Source: Agrobacterium tumefaciens
Lineage (GTDB): Bacteria > Pseudomonadota > Alphaproteobacteria > Rhizobiales > Rhizobiaceae
Direction: 5' to 3'
Length of the DNA: 64,000 nt
Assembly: GCF_005221385.1 (NCBI RefSeq)
Contig: NZ_CP039905.1
Coordinates: 196,251-260,250, forward strand
The translations under genes and the position numbers were made by a program. Shown one piece after another: positions 37,107 through 46,339 of this stretch (the first letter of the stretch is position 1; the number at the start of each line of letters is the position of its first letter). The notes beneath the pieces were generated by a model, which ran no database searches, had not been told where the DNA came from, and saw only the letters and a program-made list of their open reading frames with translations.

Positions 37107-37796
37107 TCAGTCGTTCGTGTCCATATCCACCTCCGCGATCAGCTCTTCGGCCAATTCCGAAAGCCACGATGAGACATCATCAATCTGCACCGCGTTGCCG
37201 TGAACCGCGTAGTAGTCGCCGACTGTTCGAAATCTCTCTCCGAACCGATCCGCAAACATTTTCTGCAGCTTGCTGTTTCTGCTCAGCACGCTCGACATTG
37301 CCCGGCCACCTCGCAAAAACCTGATCGCATGTTCGGTCCCGAGCAGATAGAGGTGCTTGCGCTTCATCGTTGGATGTTCGGCAAGCAGCAGATAATCCTT
37401 GAAAACGGAATTCTGGCGGATCGTTTCCGCGCCGCCACGCCATCGGATGAACTTGAATTCGGCAACCCGAACGTTGGTCTCAAGATCGAAGTCGCGGCCC
37501 GTATTCCCGGCGCCGAGCGACACAGATTCGACCCGCTCGTCCGGCTCGAGAATGTGGGGCAGGCACATTAGGATGCCGAGCGCATGGATCGTGACGTTGA
37601 TTTGGCCGGCCAGCCGCTTCATCCCCGCAGCCGCCGCGAGAACTTCGCGGCCGGCCCCTGCACTTTCGAGGAAGCCGGTGCAGTCTCCTGCCGTAACGCC
37701 GCGAACCGCGCCTTCGATGCGCGAAAGCGTTTGTGTAAGGTCCGGACCAGTGAATCGTCCGACCAGCTTGACGATCTCGGCCGGGTCCGCGGTCAA
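37107..37796 (-). CDS. Unrecognised protein with a PD-(D/E)XK-like motif
   Basis: I do not recognise the family. The protein of about 229 aa contains RDFDLETNVRVAEFKFIRWRG, an Asp-x-Asp then Glu-x-Lys arrangement like the core of PD-(D/E)XK nucleases. A helical C-terminus rich in charged residues follows. I start it at TTG 37796, which overlaps the stop of the previous gene as TTGA and is preceded by GGAGGGAG. The longer frame to 37826 reads through the neighbour. It is the second gene of the AbiV cluster, 12 bp before abiV. Function as nuclease or as a target-binding partner is inference. Confidence 0.55.
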   Translation of the reverse strand: MTADPAEIVKLVGRFTGPDLTQTLSRIEGAVRGVTAGDCTGFLESAGAGREVLAAAAGMKRLAGQINVTIHALGILMCLPHILEPDERVESVSLGAGNTGRDFDLETNVRVAEFKFIRWRGGAETIRQNSVFKDYLLLAEHPTMKRKHLYLLGTEHAIRFLRGGRAMSSVLSRNSKLQKMFADRFGERFRTVGDYYAVHGNAVQIDDVSSWLSELAEELIAEVDMDTND

Positions 37797-38314
37797 TCTG
37801 CTCCCTCCAGCTCGAGGTGCTTCCATCCCGTCAACTCTTCATCCAGTTCGGAGTCAACATAGACGTCGCAACGAGGGGCAACCCCCGCCTTCACGTCGAT
37901 CACCAGATGAAGGCCGACCCTATAACCATAGGGTCCAGCTTGCTCGGTCATGCCCTTGAGCTTCCAGATGTCCCCCTCGAAGTCCTTGTTCGTCGACTTC
38001 TTGACCTCGACGACCAGCAAGTTCTCCCTCTTTCCGACCCGATGCACGATGAGGTCAGGCACGATGGCGTCCTTGCCAATCAGTTCATGATCGCTGAGAC
38101 CGTATCGAAGACGCTTTATGACATCTTCGCGGCGATTCCATTCGAGATCGATCGACCAACCGGCATACTGCCCATGCAGTAGATCGCGAATTCGAGCGAC
38201 AAGCGCGCGTTCGGCCGGATCGGCATAAGCAAGATCCTTGTCCTGCAGCAGTGCGCGCACTGCGGCCGCGAATACTGAAAGTATTGCCTGCAAATCGTCC
38301 CTCATGACACTCAC
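37793..38314 (-). CDS. Predicted PD-(D/E)XK nuclease-like protein
   Basis: This 173-aa protein has a clear nuclease-fold core: AIVPDLIVHR (Asp in strand 2), then LLVVEVKKS (Glu-x-Lys), followed by a helix. Similar stand-alone proteins are often annotated as hypothetical. The start may be GTG 38314 or ATG 38305; neither has a strong ribosome site. It is the first gene of the four-gene minus-strand cluster (nuclease-like, nuclease-like, AbiV, Mrr-like), in which all spacings are under 15 bp or overlapping. Confidence 0.65.
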   Translation of the reverse strand: MSVMRDDLQAILSVFAAAVRALLQDKDLAYADPAERALVARIRDLLHGQYAGWSIDLEWNRREDVIKRLRYGLSDHELIGKDAIVPDLIVHRVGKRENLLVVEVKKSTNKDFEGDIWKLKGMTEQAGPYGYRVGLHLVIDVKAGVAPRCDVYVDSELDEELTGWKHLELEGAD

Positions 38315-38631
38315 ATATCATGAAATACTTCTAAAAAAATCGGGGGCTTCCACGTGAACATCGAAATCGGCAGCAAGAATGCGATAGCGCCCGCCGGGCG
38401 CTTCAGCCCGACGTCTCCCGAACGCAGCAGACCGCTGCGGTTATCGGACACTGGGTCGCCTGGCGTCACTCGCCCTCTGAGCCGTCTCCGTTTTCGTGCA
38501 TTCGCAGCTCACGGCCAGCACACCTAGCCTTTTGCGGCGCCAGCCGTCCCATCGATTTCGCCTAAGAGAAGGGATAACTTAAAAGAAAGCGGGAGGAGAT
38601 CCCTCTTAGGAGAAGCGAAAGACGTATCGAC
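38315..38631. other. Divergent intergenic region
   Basis: I see no gene in these 317 bases. The region separates the minus-strand AbiV cluster from the plus-strand DUF3800 gene and should hold promoters for both. A short AT-rich patch lies near 38315-38340. Confidence 0.4.
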
Positions 38632-39711
38632 ATGCCGGGAAACACAGACATGGAATGCTTTCGCATCGATGAAAGCGGATATACGGGGTTTGACCTCCTC
38701 AATGAAGATCAGCGGTTCCAGGGCGCTTCCGCGATTGCCGTCAGCAACGAGGATGCCGCACGCCTTATCAAGGAACACTTCCCACGGCTCCAAGCGTCGG
38801 AACTTAAATATCGCTCGCTGTCGCGCCGCCCTGCCAATCACCAGAGGCTGCTCTTGTTGCAGCGCGATCTTCTTACCCACTACAAGAGCGTGACCTATGT
38901 CTGCGACAAGCGCTTCCTGCTTGTGCTTATGTTCCTAGACTATGCCGTCGAGCCCTTCTACTACGAACGGGGCATCAACTTTTACGAACATGGGCAGAAC
39001 TACGCGATGGCGTCGTTGCTCACAATGGCGGGGCCCACGCTTCTCGGACAGGCAGCCTTCGACAATATGCTTGCGGCATTCCAGCACGCTGCCAAGGAGA
39101 AGACGCCAGACGCTCTGAAAGCGCTCGTCACAGCCGCTCGGTCAACAAGATGGCGAGAATTTCCCGAAGCGTTGGGACCACTTGCCCAGTACGCCGCACC
39201 CGAATGTCTCTCGGCAATCGCAACGCCCGGTGTGAACACTGACGCTGCACTGGTAGTATTGCAGTCGCTCATCAGCCGAATGGAGGTAATGGCGGAGGGA
39301 GCTTATCGCGTCGAGCACGACCAATCGAAGAATTTGCTCACCTACCACGACCTCCTGAAGCGCTTCATCGAGCATGACCAAGAAATCGAGTTCCACCAAA
39401 CCGAAATCGCATCCATTAAATTCCCCCTCAAGCTCGCGGAAGTGACGCAGGTCGATTCCAAAAGGAGTTCCGCCGTGCAACTCGCCGATGTCATGATCGG
39501 TGCCGCGATCGAAGCTGCAAACAGTATGACGGGCCTTCGGTCCGGTGGGCCTGATCCCGAAGCGGTCATGTCACTCTATGCCGACAATCAATTCATCCAT
39601 TTGATCCCATCCGTCGACTTCGAGGAGCAGCGGCGTTTCAGGCAAGGTACCCAGGCGGCCGAGCTAATCGACTATTTTTCTACAAACTTCTTTGGTTCAC
39701 GCGGAACCTGA
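38632..39711 (+). CDS. DUF3800-family protein
   Basis: This 359-aa protein has the DUF3800 opening RIDESGYTGFDLLNEDQRF (Asp and Glu of an RNase-H-like fold). An internal SELKYRSL segment and the closing SSAVQLADVMIGAA, whose Asp completes the putative metal site, also fit the family. The family is common in defence islands and predicted to be a nuclease. ATG 38650 is an alternative start, with GGGAA upstream, and would place the DESG motif nearer the N-terminus. It stands alone, converging with the RHE_PE00001-like gene 6 bp away, and marks the right edge of the defence block. Confidence 0.78.
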   Translation: MPGNTDMECFRIDESGYTGFDLLNEDQRFQGASAIAVSNEDAARLIKEHFPRLQASELKYRSLSRRPANHQRLLLLQRDLLTHYKSVTYVCDKRFLLVLMFLDYAVEPFYYERGINFYEHGQNYAMASLLTMAGPTLLGQAAFDNMLAAFQHAAKEKTPDALKALVTAARSTRWREFPEALGPLAQYAAPECLSAIATPGVNTDAALVVLQSLISRMEVMAEGAYRVEHDQSKNLLTYHDLLKRFIEHDQEIEFHQTEIASIKFPLKLAEVTQVDSKRSSAVQLADVMIGAAIEAANSMTGLRSGGPDPEAVMSLYADNQFIHLIPSVDFEEQRRFRQGTQAAELIDYFSTNFFGSRGT

Positions 39712-39717
39712 TGCGCA

Positions 39718-40851
39718 TCATACGCCCCACGCCCGAAACCTCCCCCTCCCCGTCATCTCCCTGAGGCCGAGTTCCAAAACGATCCGCCGCGCCGCCTGCG
39801 GCGTCACGTCGAGCGTCTTCGCCACCATCCCGGCCGACACAAGCGGTTTTGCCATCATCAGCTCGACCAGTTCCGGCAATTTCGAAGACGAACGCCGTCC
39901 CACCAGCTTCCGGTCCATCATCGTTTTCGCCAACGTCAGCCTGTCGTGTTCTTTGATGCCGATCTCGGCCGCTGACAAAAGTCCGTGGGCGATGGCGAGC
40001 AGCCGGGTTTCCCGGTCGCGGTGGCGGCGCCGATCGACGGGAATGGTTTTGAGGCCGAGATTGATGGCGGCGAGATGGGCACCGGTGGTGATGCCGGCCT
40101 GCCGAAGAATCGACGCGGCCAACAGCCTGCCAAGCCAAGGGGCGTGCTGCAGCACGGACAGCTCATTCCATGCGTCGAGGGCAACGATTGCCTGCAGCAC
40201 CGCCGGCAGGTGTTCGGCCTGGCGCAGCACAGCACGCCATTCGTCGAGCCGGGCATCTTCGTCCCAGTCGAGATCATAGATCATCGGATCCTTTTCCGGA
40301 CGGCTGGCCGTCGCACGGTCGCCGGCGCGGCCGGGACGTGTTGCGTCCTCGATCGCGGCCGACGATCGGGCCAGCGTCGCATCGATGGCCGCGAGGTCGA
40401 CGCCAAGCAGATCTTTGTCACCCTCACCATCATCTCCTTCCCCTTTCCGCTCGACCAGCTGTGCAGGCTCAACTCTGCGGACGTTCGCGGCGCTATCAGA
40501 ACCGTCTGATGGTCCAGGCCACGCCTGGGTCTGTCGCAACGTTCGGATACCGTCGGCGGACAAAGCCCAGTCCGGCGACTGGCCAGCGATGCGCCGGCGG
40601 GTTTTCAGGACGTCACGGGCGATTGTCAGCTCATGGGTGGGTGTGCGAATATCCTTTGTGGCGTCGTGGAGGACGAGGTCTTCGAGATGGACGAGTTCGC
40701 CGTCGATCCACAAAGAGGCGCAGGCATCGGCGAAATGGGCGCGTTCGATCCAGCCCCGACCGACCGGCGAACGGGCGATGCGCTCGTCGAGACGGGTCAA
40801 CGCAGCACCGGTGTCGCTTTTACTTTGCGATTTCAAACGGCAGAACGTCAT
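39718..40851 (-). CDS. RHE_PE00001-family (DUF1612/HTH) rhizobial plasmid protein
   Basis: This protein of about 377 aa, known from rhizobial plasmids, has DUF1612 features ([41 protein letters not shown]) and a C-terminal helix-turn-helix ([42 protein letters not shown]). A conserved middle ([20 protein letters not shown]) also fits. Its function is unknown; DNA binding is likely. I prefer ATG 40851 over an upstream TTG. It is divergent from tniA across a 54-bp gap containing a 7-bp dyad. Its presence is one of the main pointers to Rhizobiaceae. Confidence 0.85.
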   Translation of the reverse strand: MTFCRLKSQSKSDTGAALTRLDERIARSPVGRGWIERAHFADACASLWIDGELVHLEDLVLHDATKDIRTPTHELTIARDVLKTRRRIAGQSPDWALSADGIRTLRQTQAWPGPSDGSDSAANVRRVEPAQLVERKGEGDDGEGDKDLLGVDLAAIDATLARSSAAIEDATRPGRAGDRATASRPEKDPMIYDLDWDEDARLDEWRAVLRQAEHLPAVLQAIVALDAWNELSVLQHAPWLGRLLAASILRQAGITTGAHLAAINLGLKTIPVDRRRHRDRETRLLAIAHGLLSAAEIGIKEHDRLTLAKTMMDRKLVGRRSSSKLPELVELMMAKPLVSAGMVAKTLDVTPQAARRIVLELGLREMTGRGRFRAWGV

Positions 40852-40863
40852 ACGTCTGTTAGA

Positions 40864-40898
40864 GTTAGCGCGCAAAAATAGCCCCGATTGTCGCTAAC
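40864..40898. promoter_or_regulatory. Dyad between RHE_PE00001-like and tniA genes
   Basis: GTTAGCG (40864-40870) and CGCTAAC (40892-40898) form a perfect 7-bp inverted repeat around 21 bases, in the space between the two divergent starts. It could be an operator for either HTH protein or part of a transposon end. Only the symmetry is seen. Confidence 0.35.
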
Positions 40899-40905
40899 GA
40901 TTTCG

Positions 40906-42567
40906 ATGGGGCTGTGCATGCCAAAGCCATTTCAAAATCGTGGAAGTAGCTGTGGCCCATCCCAGGCAGACTGGTTGAAGGCACGCCGGACCGCCCGAGA
41001 GCTTGACCGGATCTTGGATGCGGGACGAGCTAAGAAAGACGCGATTGTCAGGGCGGCGGCTGAACTTCACCTGACGACCCGACAAATCTATAACCTTTTG
41101 GCCCGATATCAGGCTGAGCGAAGAATAACAGCATTATTGCCTCGGCTGCCTTCCGAGCGACGCAAGCGGCTATCGGAAACGGCGGAAGACATCATCCGCA
41201 CGACGTTGCGCGACCAGTGGATGATACTTGAAGCACCGCCTCTTGCGCCAGTCGTTGCCGAGATTCGCGCCCGATGTGAGGAGGCGGGGCTCGCAGCTCC
41301 CTCCTATGTGACGATTTCCCGGCGCATCCCGTCGTTGTTTTCGGCCGCAGAGATCGCCAGAAAGCGTTCGGCCAATCCAAAGCATCTGATGCGGCTCAAG
41401 CCACGGCCTGGTTACATTCACGCGCCGAACCCGCTTGATGTCTGCCAGATCGACCATACCCCAACCGACATCAATTTCGTGGAGGTGGTCGACAACGGCG
41501 GCGTATTTGTCGGCCGCCCGTATCTGACGGTAATAACCGATGTCGCGACGCGTGCCATTTTCGGCTTCTGCCTTACCCTGGAAAAGCCATCGGTGTTGTC
41601 TGTTGCGCTCTGTCTGGCGCAGGCGATCTGCCGAAAAGACGCATGGCTTGCATCGCGTTCGATTGAACATGCTTGGCCGATGTTCGGCCGTCCGAAACTT
41701 CTACTCACAGACTCCGCGATGGAGTTCAAAGGCAATGCATTTCAGCTGGGCTGCGACGATTACGGTATTCGCATTCGCCATAGGGACCGCGGTAGAGTCC
41801 ATCAAGGCGGTGTCGTCGAGCGATTGTTGGGAAAACTCAACGGAGTGCTCGCCACATATCCCGGGTCTTCAGGTCGTTCTGTGGCTGATCGTGATGAATA
41901 TCCCGCACATCGACGCGCTTGCCTAAGCTTTTCCGAACTGGAACGCTGTATAGCGCTGGCGGTCCTCGATCATAATCGACAAGAAAACTCCAAGACGCTG
42001 AAAGTGCCTATCACGGAATGGCTACACCGTAGCGCGGGTTTGCCCGAGCGGATGGACGCCCCAGAACAAGTGCTCTTATCGTTTCTACCCAGTGCGGAGC
42101 GGCAATTGTCTCAGCAGGGCCTAAGCATGTTCGCGCTGCATTACTATTCGCCCTGGCTCGGCTCCCTCGTCCCAGAGCGCGACCGGCTCGGAAAACTCGA
42201 GGTTCGATACGATCCCCGTGATATCAGCCATATATATGTTCGTGATCCGGAGACGCGATCGTTTCGACCAGTCGAACGACGTGATGGCTGCCTCGAGCCG
42301 ATGACGCTCTGGGAACACGATGCTTATCGCGCGCAGTTGCGAGCCGCCAATCACCGCTCGAGCATAGATAAGGTGGCTCTGCGCCGTGAAATCTCTGCGA
42401 TCGCCGATGCTGCCAAGCTCTCAAAGCGGGAAAAACGCGACGCCGTTCGCAGGGCACATGCTGCTGCAGCTAACAAGCCTTATGCCACAAGCGCTCCGGA
42501 GGAGACTGCGGCCCAAGTACGTCATCCGGTGCGGCAGAAAAAACGTCTACCGGTGGAAGATTGGTGA
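40906..42567 (+). CDS. tniA: TniA/TnsB-like DDE transposase
   Basis: This transposase of about 553 aa belongs to the Tn5053/Tn7 TniA group. HTH domains lie in the N-terminal 100 residues (ARAKKDAIVRAAAELHLTTRQIYNLLARY in one run, split here by position only). The rve core follows with Asp in CQIDHTP, Asp in LLTDSAMEF and Glu in GGVVERLLGK, then the Mu-transposase C-terminal beta-barrel (KLEVRYDPRDISHIYVRDPE). ATG 40906 and ATG 40918 are both plausible starts. It overlaps tniB by 4 bp. It differs in sequence from the TniA at 52654-54291, so this is a separate system. Confidence 0.88.
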   Translation: MGLCMPKPFQNRGSSCGPSQADWLKARRTARELDRILDAGRAKKDAIVRAAAELHLTTRQIYNLLARYQAERRITALLPRLPSERRKRLSETAEDIIRTTLRDQWMILEAPPLAPVVAEIRARCEEAGLAAPSYVTISRRIPSLFSAAEIARKRSANPKHLMRLKPRPGYIHAPNPLDVCQIDHTPTDINFVEVVDNGGVFVGRPYLTVITDVATRAIFGFCLTLEKPSVLSVALCLAQAICRKDAWLASRSIEHAWPMFGRPKLLLTDSAMEFKGNAFQLGCDDYGIRIRHRDRGRVHQGGVVERLLGKLNGVLATYPGSSGRSVADRDEYPAHRRACLSFSELERCIALAVLDHNRQENSKTLKVPITEWLHRSAGLPERMDAPEQVLLSFLPSAERQLSQQGLSMFALHYYSPWLGSLVPERDRLGKLEVRYDPRDISHIYVRDPETRSFRPVERRDGCLEPMTLWEHDAYRAQLRAANHRSSIDKVALRREISAIADAAKLSKREKRDAVRRAHAAAANKPYATSAPEETAAQVRHPVRQKKRLPVEDW

Positions 42568-43451
42568 GCGGTATGGCCGATCATTTATTTGAGCATGTGC
42601 GTCCTCTTCTCAATCTGACAGACGACGAGCGCATAGCATATATCCGGGCTCCGAGATGGGTCGGCCATCAGGTCGCACAGGACAGCCACCAACGACTGAC
42701 TGAGCTACTGAACCGCCCAGTTTCTTTGCGAACCCAAGGGCTAATGCTCGTCGGGCCTTATGCGAATGGGAAGACAATGATCGCAGAGCGTTTCGCGGTC
42801 GAACACTTGCGTGCTTCGCCGAACCAACGGGTGTGGATCGTTCAGACGCGCGAGGGAGCGGGGCTCGGCCATTTCTACGCCAGTATCCTTCAGGCCTTTC
42901 ATGCTCCTGGCGGCGACATGTGGAATGTCAGCCGAAAAGCGGAGCAATTGGATCACTTGCTGGCGAGCATCAAACCCAGGATGTTGATATTTGACGAATT
43001 CCACAATGCGTTACGAGGACGTTCCCGCGACATCGAGGGGGTATTCGCCTTTCTCCGTCGGATCGGCCGCCAATACGATATCTCCCCCGTGCTCATTGGC
43101 GAGGTCGCCATCTACGATTTCGTCAACGCCACAAGCGAGATGGCAACGCGCTTCGACCTGATCGCGATCCCGAGATGGCAATACGACGAAAGCTATCTGA
43201 TGCTTCTGGACAGCCTTGAGGCGGCACTGCCTCTCGCGAAAGCCTCCGATCTGTCAGGTGAAACATTGGCTCGACGAATTTTCAGTCTATCGGAAGGTTT
43301 GATCGGAGAGATTGTCTCCGTTGTGACCAAAGCTGCCGTGGCGGCGCTCCGCTCGGGGGCAGAACGCATCACCAAAGCCGGTATCGATGAGCTTGGCTAC
43401 ATCCCCATTTCGCATCGACGTAACGCGACGTTGCGAAGGCAGCTGATTTGA
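42564..43451 (+). CDS. tniB: TniB/TnsC-like AAA ATPase
   Basis: This AAA+ target-selection ATPase of about 295 aa has Walker A in LMLVGPYANGKTM and Walker B in MLIFDEFHNAL near residue 142. The GRSRDIEGVFAFLRRIGR helix and ATRFDLIAIPRWQYDESYL segment are typical for TniB. It hydrolyses ATP to recruit the transposase to the target DNA. The start is GTG 42564 (GTGA overlap with tniA) or ATG 42573. It overlaps tniQ by 3-4 bp. Confidence 0.88.
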   Translation: MSGMADHLFEHVRPLLNLTDDERIAYIRAPRWVGHQVAQDSHQRLTELLNRPVSLRTQGLMLVGPYANGKTMIAERFAVEHLRASPNQRVWIVQTREGAGLGHFYASILQAFHAPGGDMWNVSRKAEQLDHLLASIKPRMLIFDEFHNALRGRSRDIEGVFAFLRRIGRQYDISPVLIGEVAIYDFVNATSEMATRFDLIAIPRWQYDESYLMLLDSLEAALPLAKASDLSGETLARRIFSLSEGLIGEIVSVVTKAAVAALRSGAERITKAGIDELGYIPISHRRNATLRRQLI

Positions 43452-44497
43452 CTTCGAGAGAAACCAATGCTCCGTTCATCGAAATCGGTGAGCGCTATCG
43501 CGATGTGGTTTCGGCACGCTGGCCCATCACGGTTACGCCACAGCGCGACGAGCTATTGTCGAGTTGGCTACACAGGCTCGCCTACGCCAACGGTGTGCCA
43601 GGGCGTGCTTTCGCCCGGGTACTTGGCCTCACACCTGGAATGTGGTCGGCCAGACTTGATTTGAAGTGTTCGATCACCCTGGCAGATCATCTGCGGCAGT
43701 ATGCAGATATCACCTCAGAGCAACTCGCCGCTATGACGATGCCGGACGGTCTACCAAAACAGCTTTTTCTACCCCTTCGAAAACTCCACCGACGGTCTGG
43801 ATCGACATGGCTACAGTTCTGCCCACGATGCCTCGCCACTGATACGCACCCATATTTTCGACGAGAATGGCGGCTGGCAACCCGACTTACTTGCGAAAAA
43901 CACAAAAGCAGGCTGCGAGATCGATGCACCGCCTGCAATCAGCCCGTGGCGGCCTTTAATCAAAGCGCACTCGTTCCGCACCATTTTTGCACTCGCTGTG
44001 GTTACGACCTCCGTCGCGCATCGACCATCGATCTATGCCCGGCGGTGCGAAAGCTTGACCAATGCATCCATGAAATCTTTGGCTCGTCTGTTGAAACCCC
44101 AATCGACAATTTGCTCGTTCGGCGACTTTTGGAAATTCCTCAGCTTACCCGCATCCGTCAGCAGGAGCTCTTGACTGATTTGTCCACGTCATTTCGGGCT
44201 CGATGCTACGAGAGACTTGTATGTCACCCGAACGAAGGCGACATAGACAGGCGGCATGATCATGGAGCTGGTCGGACACTTGCATCTGCGGGCACCAAAG
44301 ATAGCGGCCTCGATCTTCTAATCCGAATGCTTTCAGATGCGCTCAGACCTAAACGAGGGCGTCCGACTGCAGGCGATAGCCGGTCAATTGTCGATCTTAC
44401 GCACTTTCTCACAGCCGCTCAGCAGATGAGCCTGATTTCGATGAGCCCAAAGTCCCGGAGGAGAAATGCAACCGCGATCGTCGGTTGTCGATGCTGA
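43448..44497 (+). CDS. tniQ: TniQ/TnsD-like zinc protein
   Basis: This 349-aa TniQ protein opens with a PITVTPQRDELLSSWLHRLAYANG segment. Zinc fingers follow: FCPRCLATDTHPYFRREWRLATRLTCEKH, then CTAC and CTRCG. TniQ is the bridging target-recognition component of Tn7/Tn5053-like transposons. It starts at TTG 43448, overlapping the tniB stop as TTGA. No resolvase (tniR) follows; the next genes run the other way. Confidence 0.85.
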   Translation: MTSRETNAPFIEIGERYRDVVSARWPITVTPQRDELLSSWLHRLAYANGVPGRAFARVLGLTPGMWSARLDLKCSITLADHLRQYADITSEQLAAMTMPDGLPKQLFLPLRKLHRRSGSTWLQFCPRCLATDTHPYFRREWRLATRLTCEKHKSRLRDRCTACNQPVAAFNQSALVPHHFCTRCGYDLRRASTIDLCPAVRKLDQCIHEIFGSSVETPIDNLLVRRLLEIPQLTRIRQQELLTDLSTSFRARCYERLVCHPNEGDIDRRHDHGAGRTLASAGTKDSGLDLLIRMLSDALRPKRGRPTAGDSRSIVDLTHFLTAAQQMSLISMSPKSRRRNATAIVGCRC

Positions 44498-44511
44498 GAT
44501 CATTTCAAATC

Positions 44512-45444
44512 CTACGCCTCGGGAGCATCCTTGAAGGGTGCGATAGAGTCGATCTCGGCAATTTTCTGAAATTCTCCGAGATATTCTTGGCGATGATTTT
44601 CTAACCACCGGCTAATACGGCCATTGGCAAGCAGCTTGGTGACATATCCCCGCGCGACGGTGAGGTGCAGATTGTCGATGCCGTATGTTTCCTCGACGTT
44701 CTTCACCTGGGTTTGTAATGCTGCCAGCTCCCTCTCCATGCGTGCGATCTGTTGACCGGATGGGGTGCCGGCGGCTCGGCCAGAGGATTTTTTCGGGGCG
44801 ACGAGTTGGCTATCCGGCGTGGCGGCGCGTATCGCTTGGGCAAACATGATGGAAAAGTTATGCTGACCAATCATGAGATCTGCGGCCTCAATTTGCCGCA
44901 CAGCCGACATTTGCCGCAAAACGTCGATAACGGTCATCGAACACGGCGTGTCTTTCAGCATCTCTGCGGCTTCAGGGCTGATGCCATCAAGCAGTCGGAA
45001 CCGCCGTATGACGGAATCCACTTGTAGACCTAATGCATCTGCTATGTCCGCCGGCGCGACGCCTCTGTCGATCGCACGGGCAATCATCCTATGTTCCTGA
45101 ATAGGAGCCAGCCGGTTGACCCGCTTGTTATATGTGTACGTGTCGTCATCGGTTGCGATGAGGCACTCGACATCCAGAATGCCGAGCTCTTTCAGGGCCT
45201 CAATCCGAAGATGGCCATCTAGTAGAAACCAGCTGCCCGGATTGTTGCTATCTGCGATCACGACCGGGGCTTCAACCAAACCAATCGCTTTAATGGAGCT
45301 TAAGACCTGCGCAAATTTTCTGCTTTCACGCGCCCCATCTGGTAGCGATTTCAACGGCAGGATCGACGAGATAGCAATTGTGCGAATATCGCGATCGAAC
45401 GCCAGATGTATTTGCCCATCGGGTTCATCACGTCCGTCGGTCAT
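44512..45444 (-). CDS. ParB/RepB-like plasmid partition-type protein (second copy)
   Basis: This 310-aa protein has an N-terminal ParB nuclease-like fold (LPDGARESRKFAQVLSSIKAIGLVEAPVVI, then LDGHLRIEALKELG) and an HTH (VAPADIADALGLQVDSVIRRFRLLDG). A RepB-type C-terminus with a coiled segment (QIARMERELAALQTQVKNVEETYG) follows. It is related to the neighbour at 45428-46339 but distinct. The start overlaps the neighbour's end by 17 bp. No ParA-like ATPase is nearby, so a plain partition role is doubtful; it may serve the recombinase instead. Confidence 0.82.
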   Translation of the reverse strand: MTDGRDEPDGQIHLAFDRDIRTIAISSILPLKSLPDGARESRKFAQVLSSIKAIGLVEAPVVIADSNNPGSWFLLDGHLRIEALKELGILDVECLIATDDDTYTYNKRVNRLAPIQEHRMIARAIDRGVAPADIADALGLQVDSVIRRFRLLDGISPEAAEMLKDTPCSMTVIDVLRQMSAVRQIEAADLMIGQHNFSIMFAQAIRAATPDSQLVAPKKSSGRAAGTPSGQQIARMERELAALQTQVKNVEETYGIDNLHLTVARGYVTKLLANGRISRWLENHRQEYLGEFQKIAEIDSIAPFKDAPEA

Positions 45445-46339
45445 CGTGCTCTCCGGATATTCGGCTTGCGAGCGCTCTTGGCATAGTGGCCAATCCCTCA
45501 GCCCTCAGCAAGTTGAGGAATCCTTCGTCGGCGAGAAGGTCCTTGATCGCTTCAACGATGAACAGGAGACGCGTCTGCGTGAAGTCTGACTTCTTGACCA
45601 ACAGGCGTTGTTTTTCAGCTTCCCGCTGATAGACCTGCATCAGATCATGGGCCGCCATCCGCCGACCTGTACCCTTTCGGCCGAGACGTACTGATGGAAG
45701 CCCCTTTCCTTGTGCGCGCATGCGCATGTCAAGCAACCGCCTAACGGCGGCTAATTTCTTCCCGCGAAGCTGGCCGGCCTCATAGGCTTCCAATAGCAGG
45801 CTCTGCGCCTCTTCAGTTTCTGCCCGCGAGATTTCCATCGCCAGTGTGATCGGGATCAAACCGGTCTCGACCGCAGCAACGAGACGTTCCTCTCCTTTTT
45901 CAAGGAGGGTTGCGATCATATAGACCCACGATGTCCCCACACCAATTCTCTCGGCAATGGCGGCGTCAGTGTAGCCACGCGCTTTCAATGACCCGATCTC
46001 ACGCATAAGGTCGATTGGCCGGGGTGTTGGTCGTGCAATGTTTTCGACCAAGCTCATGACGAGGCATTTGTCTTCGCTCGCTTCGATGACAACCGCTGGG
46101 ATTTCGCTTTGCCCGAGCATTTGAAAGGCTTCCAAGCGGCCCTCCCCGCAAACCAGATCATACCGTGGTCCGCTTGGGCCATTGTGGCGGCTGACAGTGA
46201 TCGGGCGTTTGAGACCGATGGCTTCGATATTGGCCACGATATCCCGATGCTGCCTTTTGTTGCGCGCGCGGGGGTTAAGCACCGAGATGCGTGAAATCGG
46301 GATCATTTCGATATGATTTGAATGAAGAGCAGCCATCAC
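45428..46339 (-). CDS. ParB/RepB-like protein (first copy)
   Basis: This 303-aa protein has a ParB N-terminus (ISVLNPRARNKRQHRDIVANIEAIGLKRPITVSR, then CGEGRLEAFQMLG), and the central box VMSLVENIARPTPRPIDLMREI. The HTH is in GYTDAAIAERIGVGTSWVYMI, and a RepB-type C-terminus follows. It overlaps the recombinase gene by 4 bp and the second ParB-like gene by 17 bp, so all three are one translational unit. ParB-type proteins bind centromere-like sites. None matching parS was recognised here, and no ParA is present. Confidence 0.85.
   Translation of the reverse strand: MMAALHSNHIEMIPISRISVLNPRARNKRQHRDIVANIEAIGLKRPITVSRHNGPSGPRYDLVCGEGRLEAFQMLGQSEIPAVVIEASEDKCLVMSLVENIARPTPRPIDLMREIGSLKARGYTDAAIAERIGVGTSWVYMIATLLEKGEERLVAAVETGLIPITLAMEISRAETEEAQSLLLEAYEAGQLRGKKLAAVRRLLDMRMRAQGKGLPSVRLGRKGTGRRMAAHDLMQVYQREAEKQRLLVKKSDFTQTRLLFIVEAIKDLLADEGFLNLLRAEGLATMPRALASRISGEHDDRRT

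Noticed and set aside
44512..46339. A repABC replication and partition locus
   Set aside because: The two ParB/RepB-like genes lack a RepA ATPase, a RepC initiator and a recognisable parS, so no origin is claimed.
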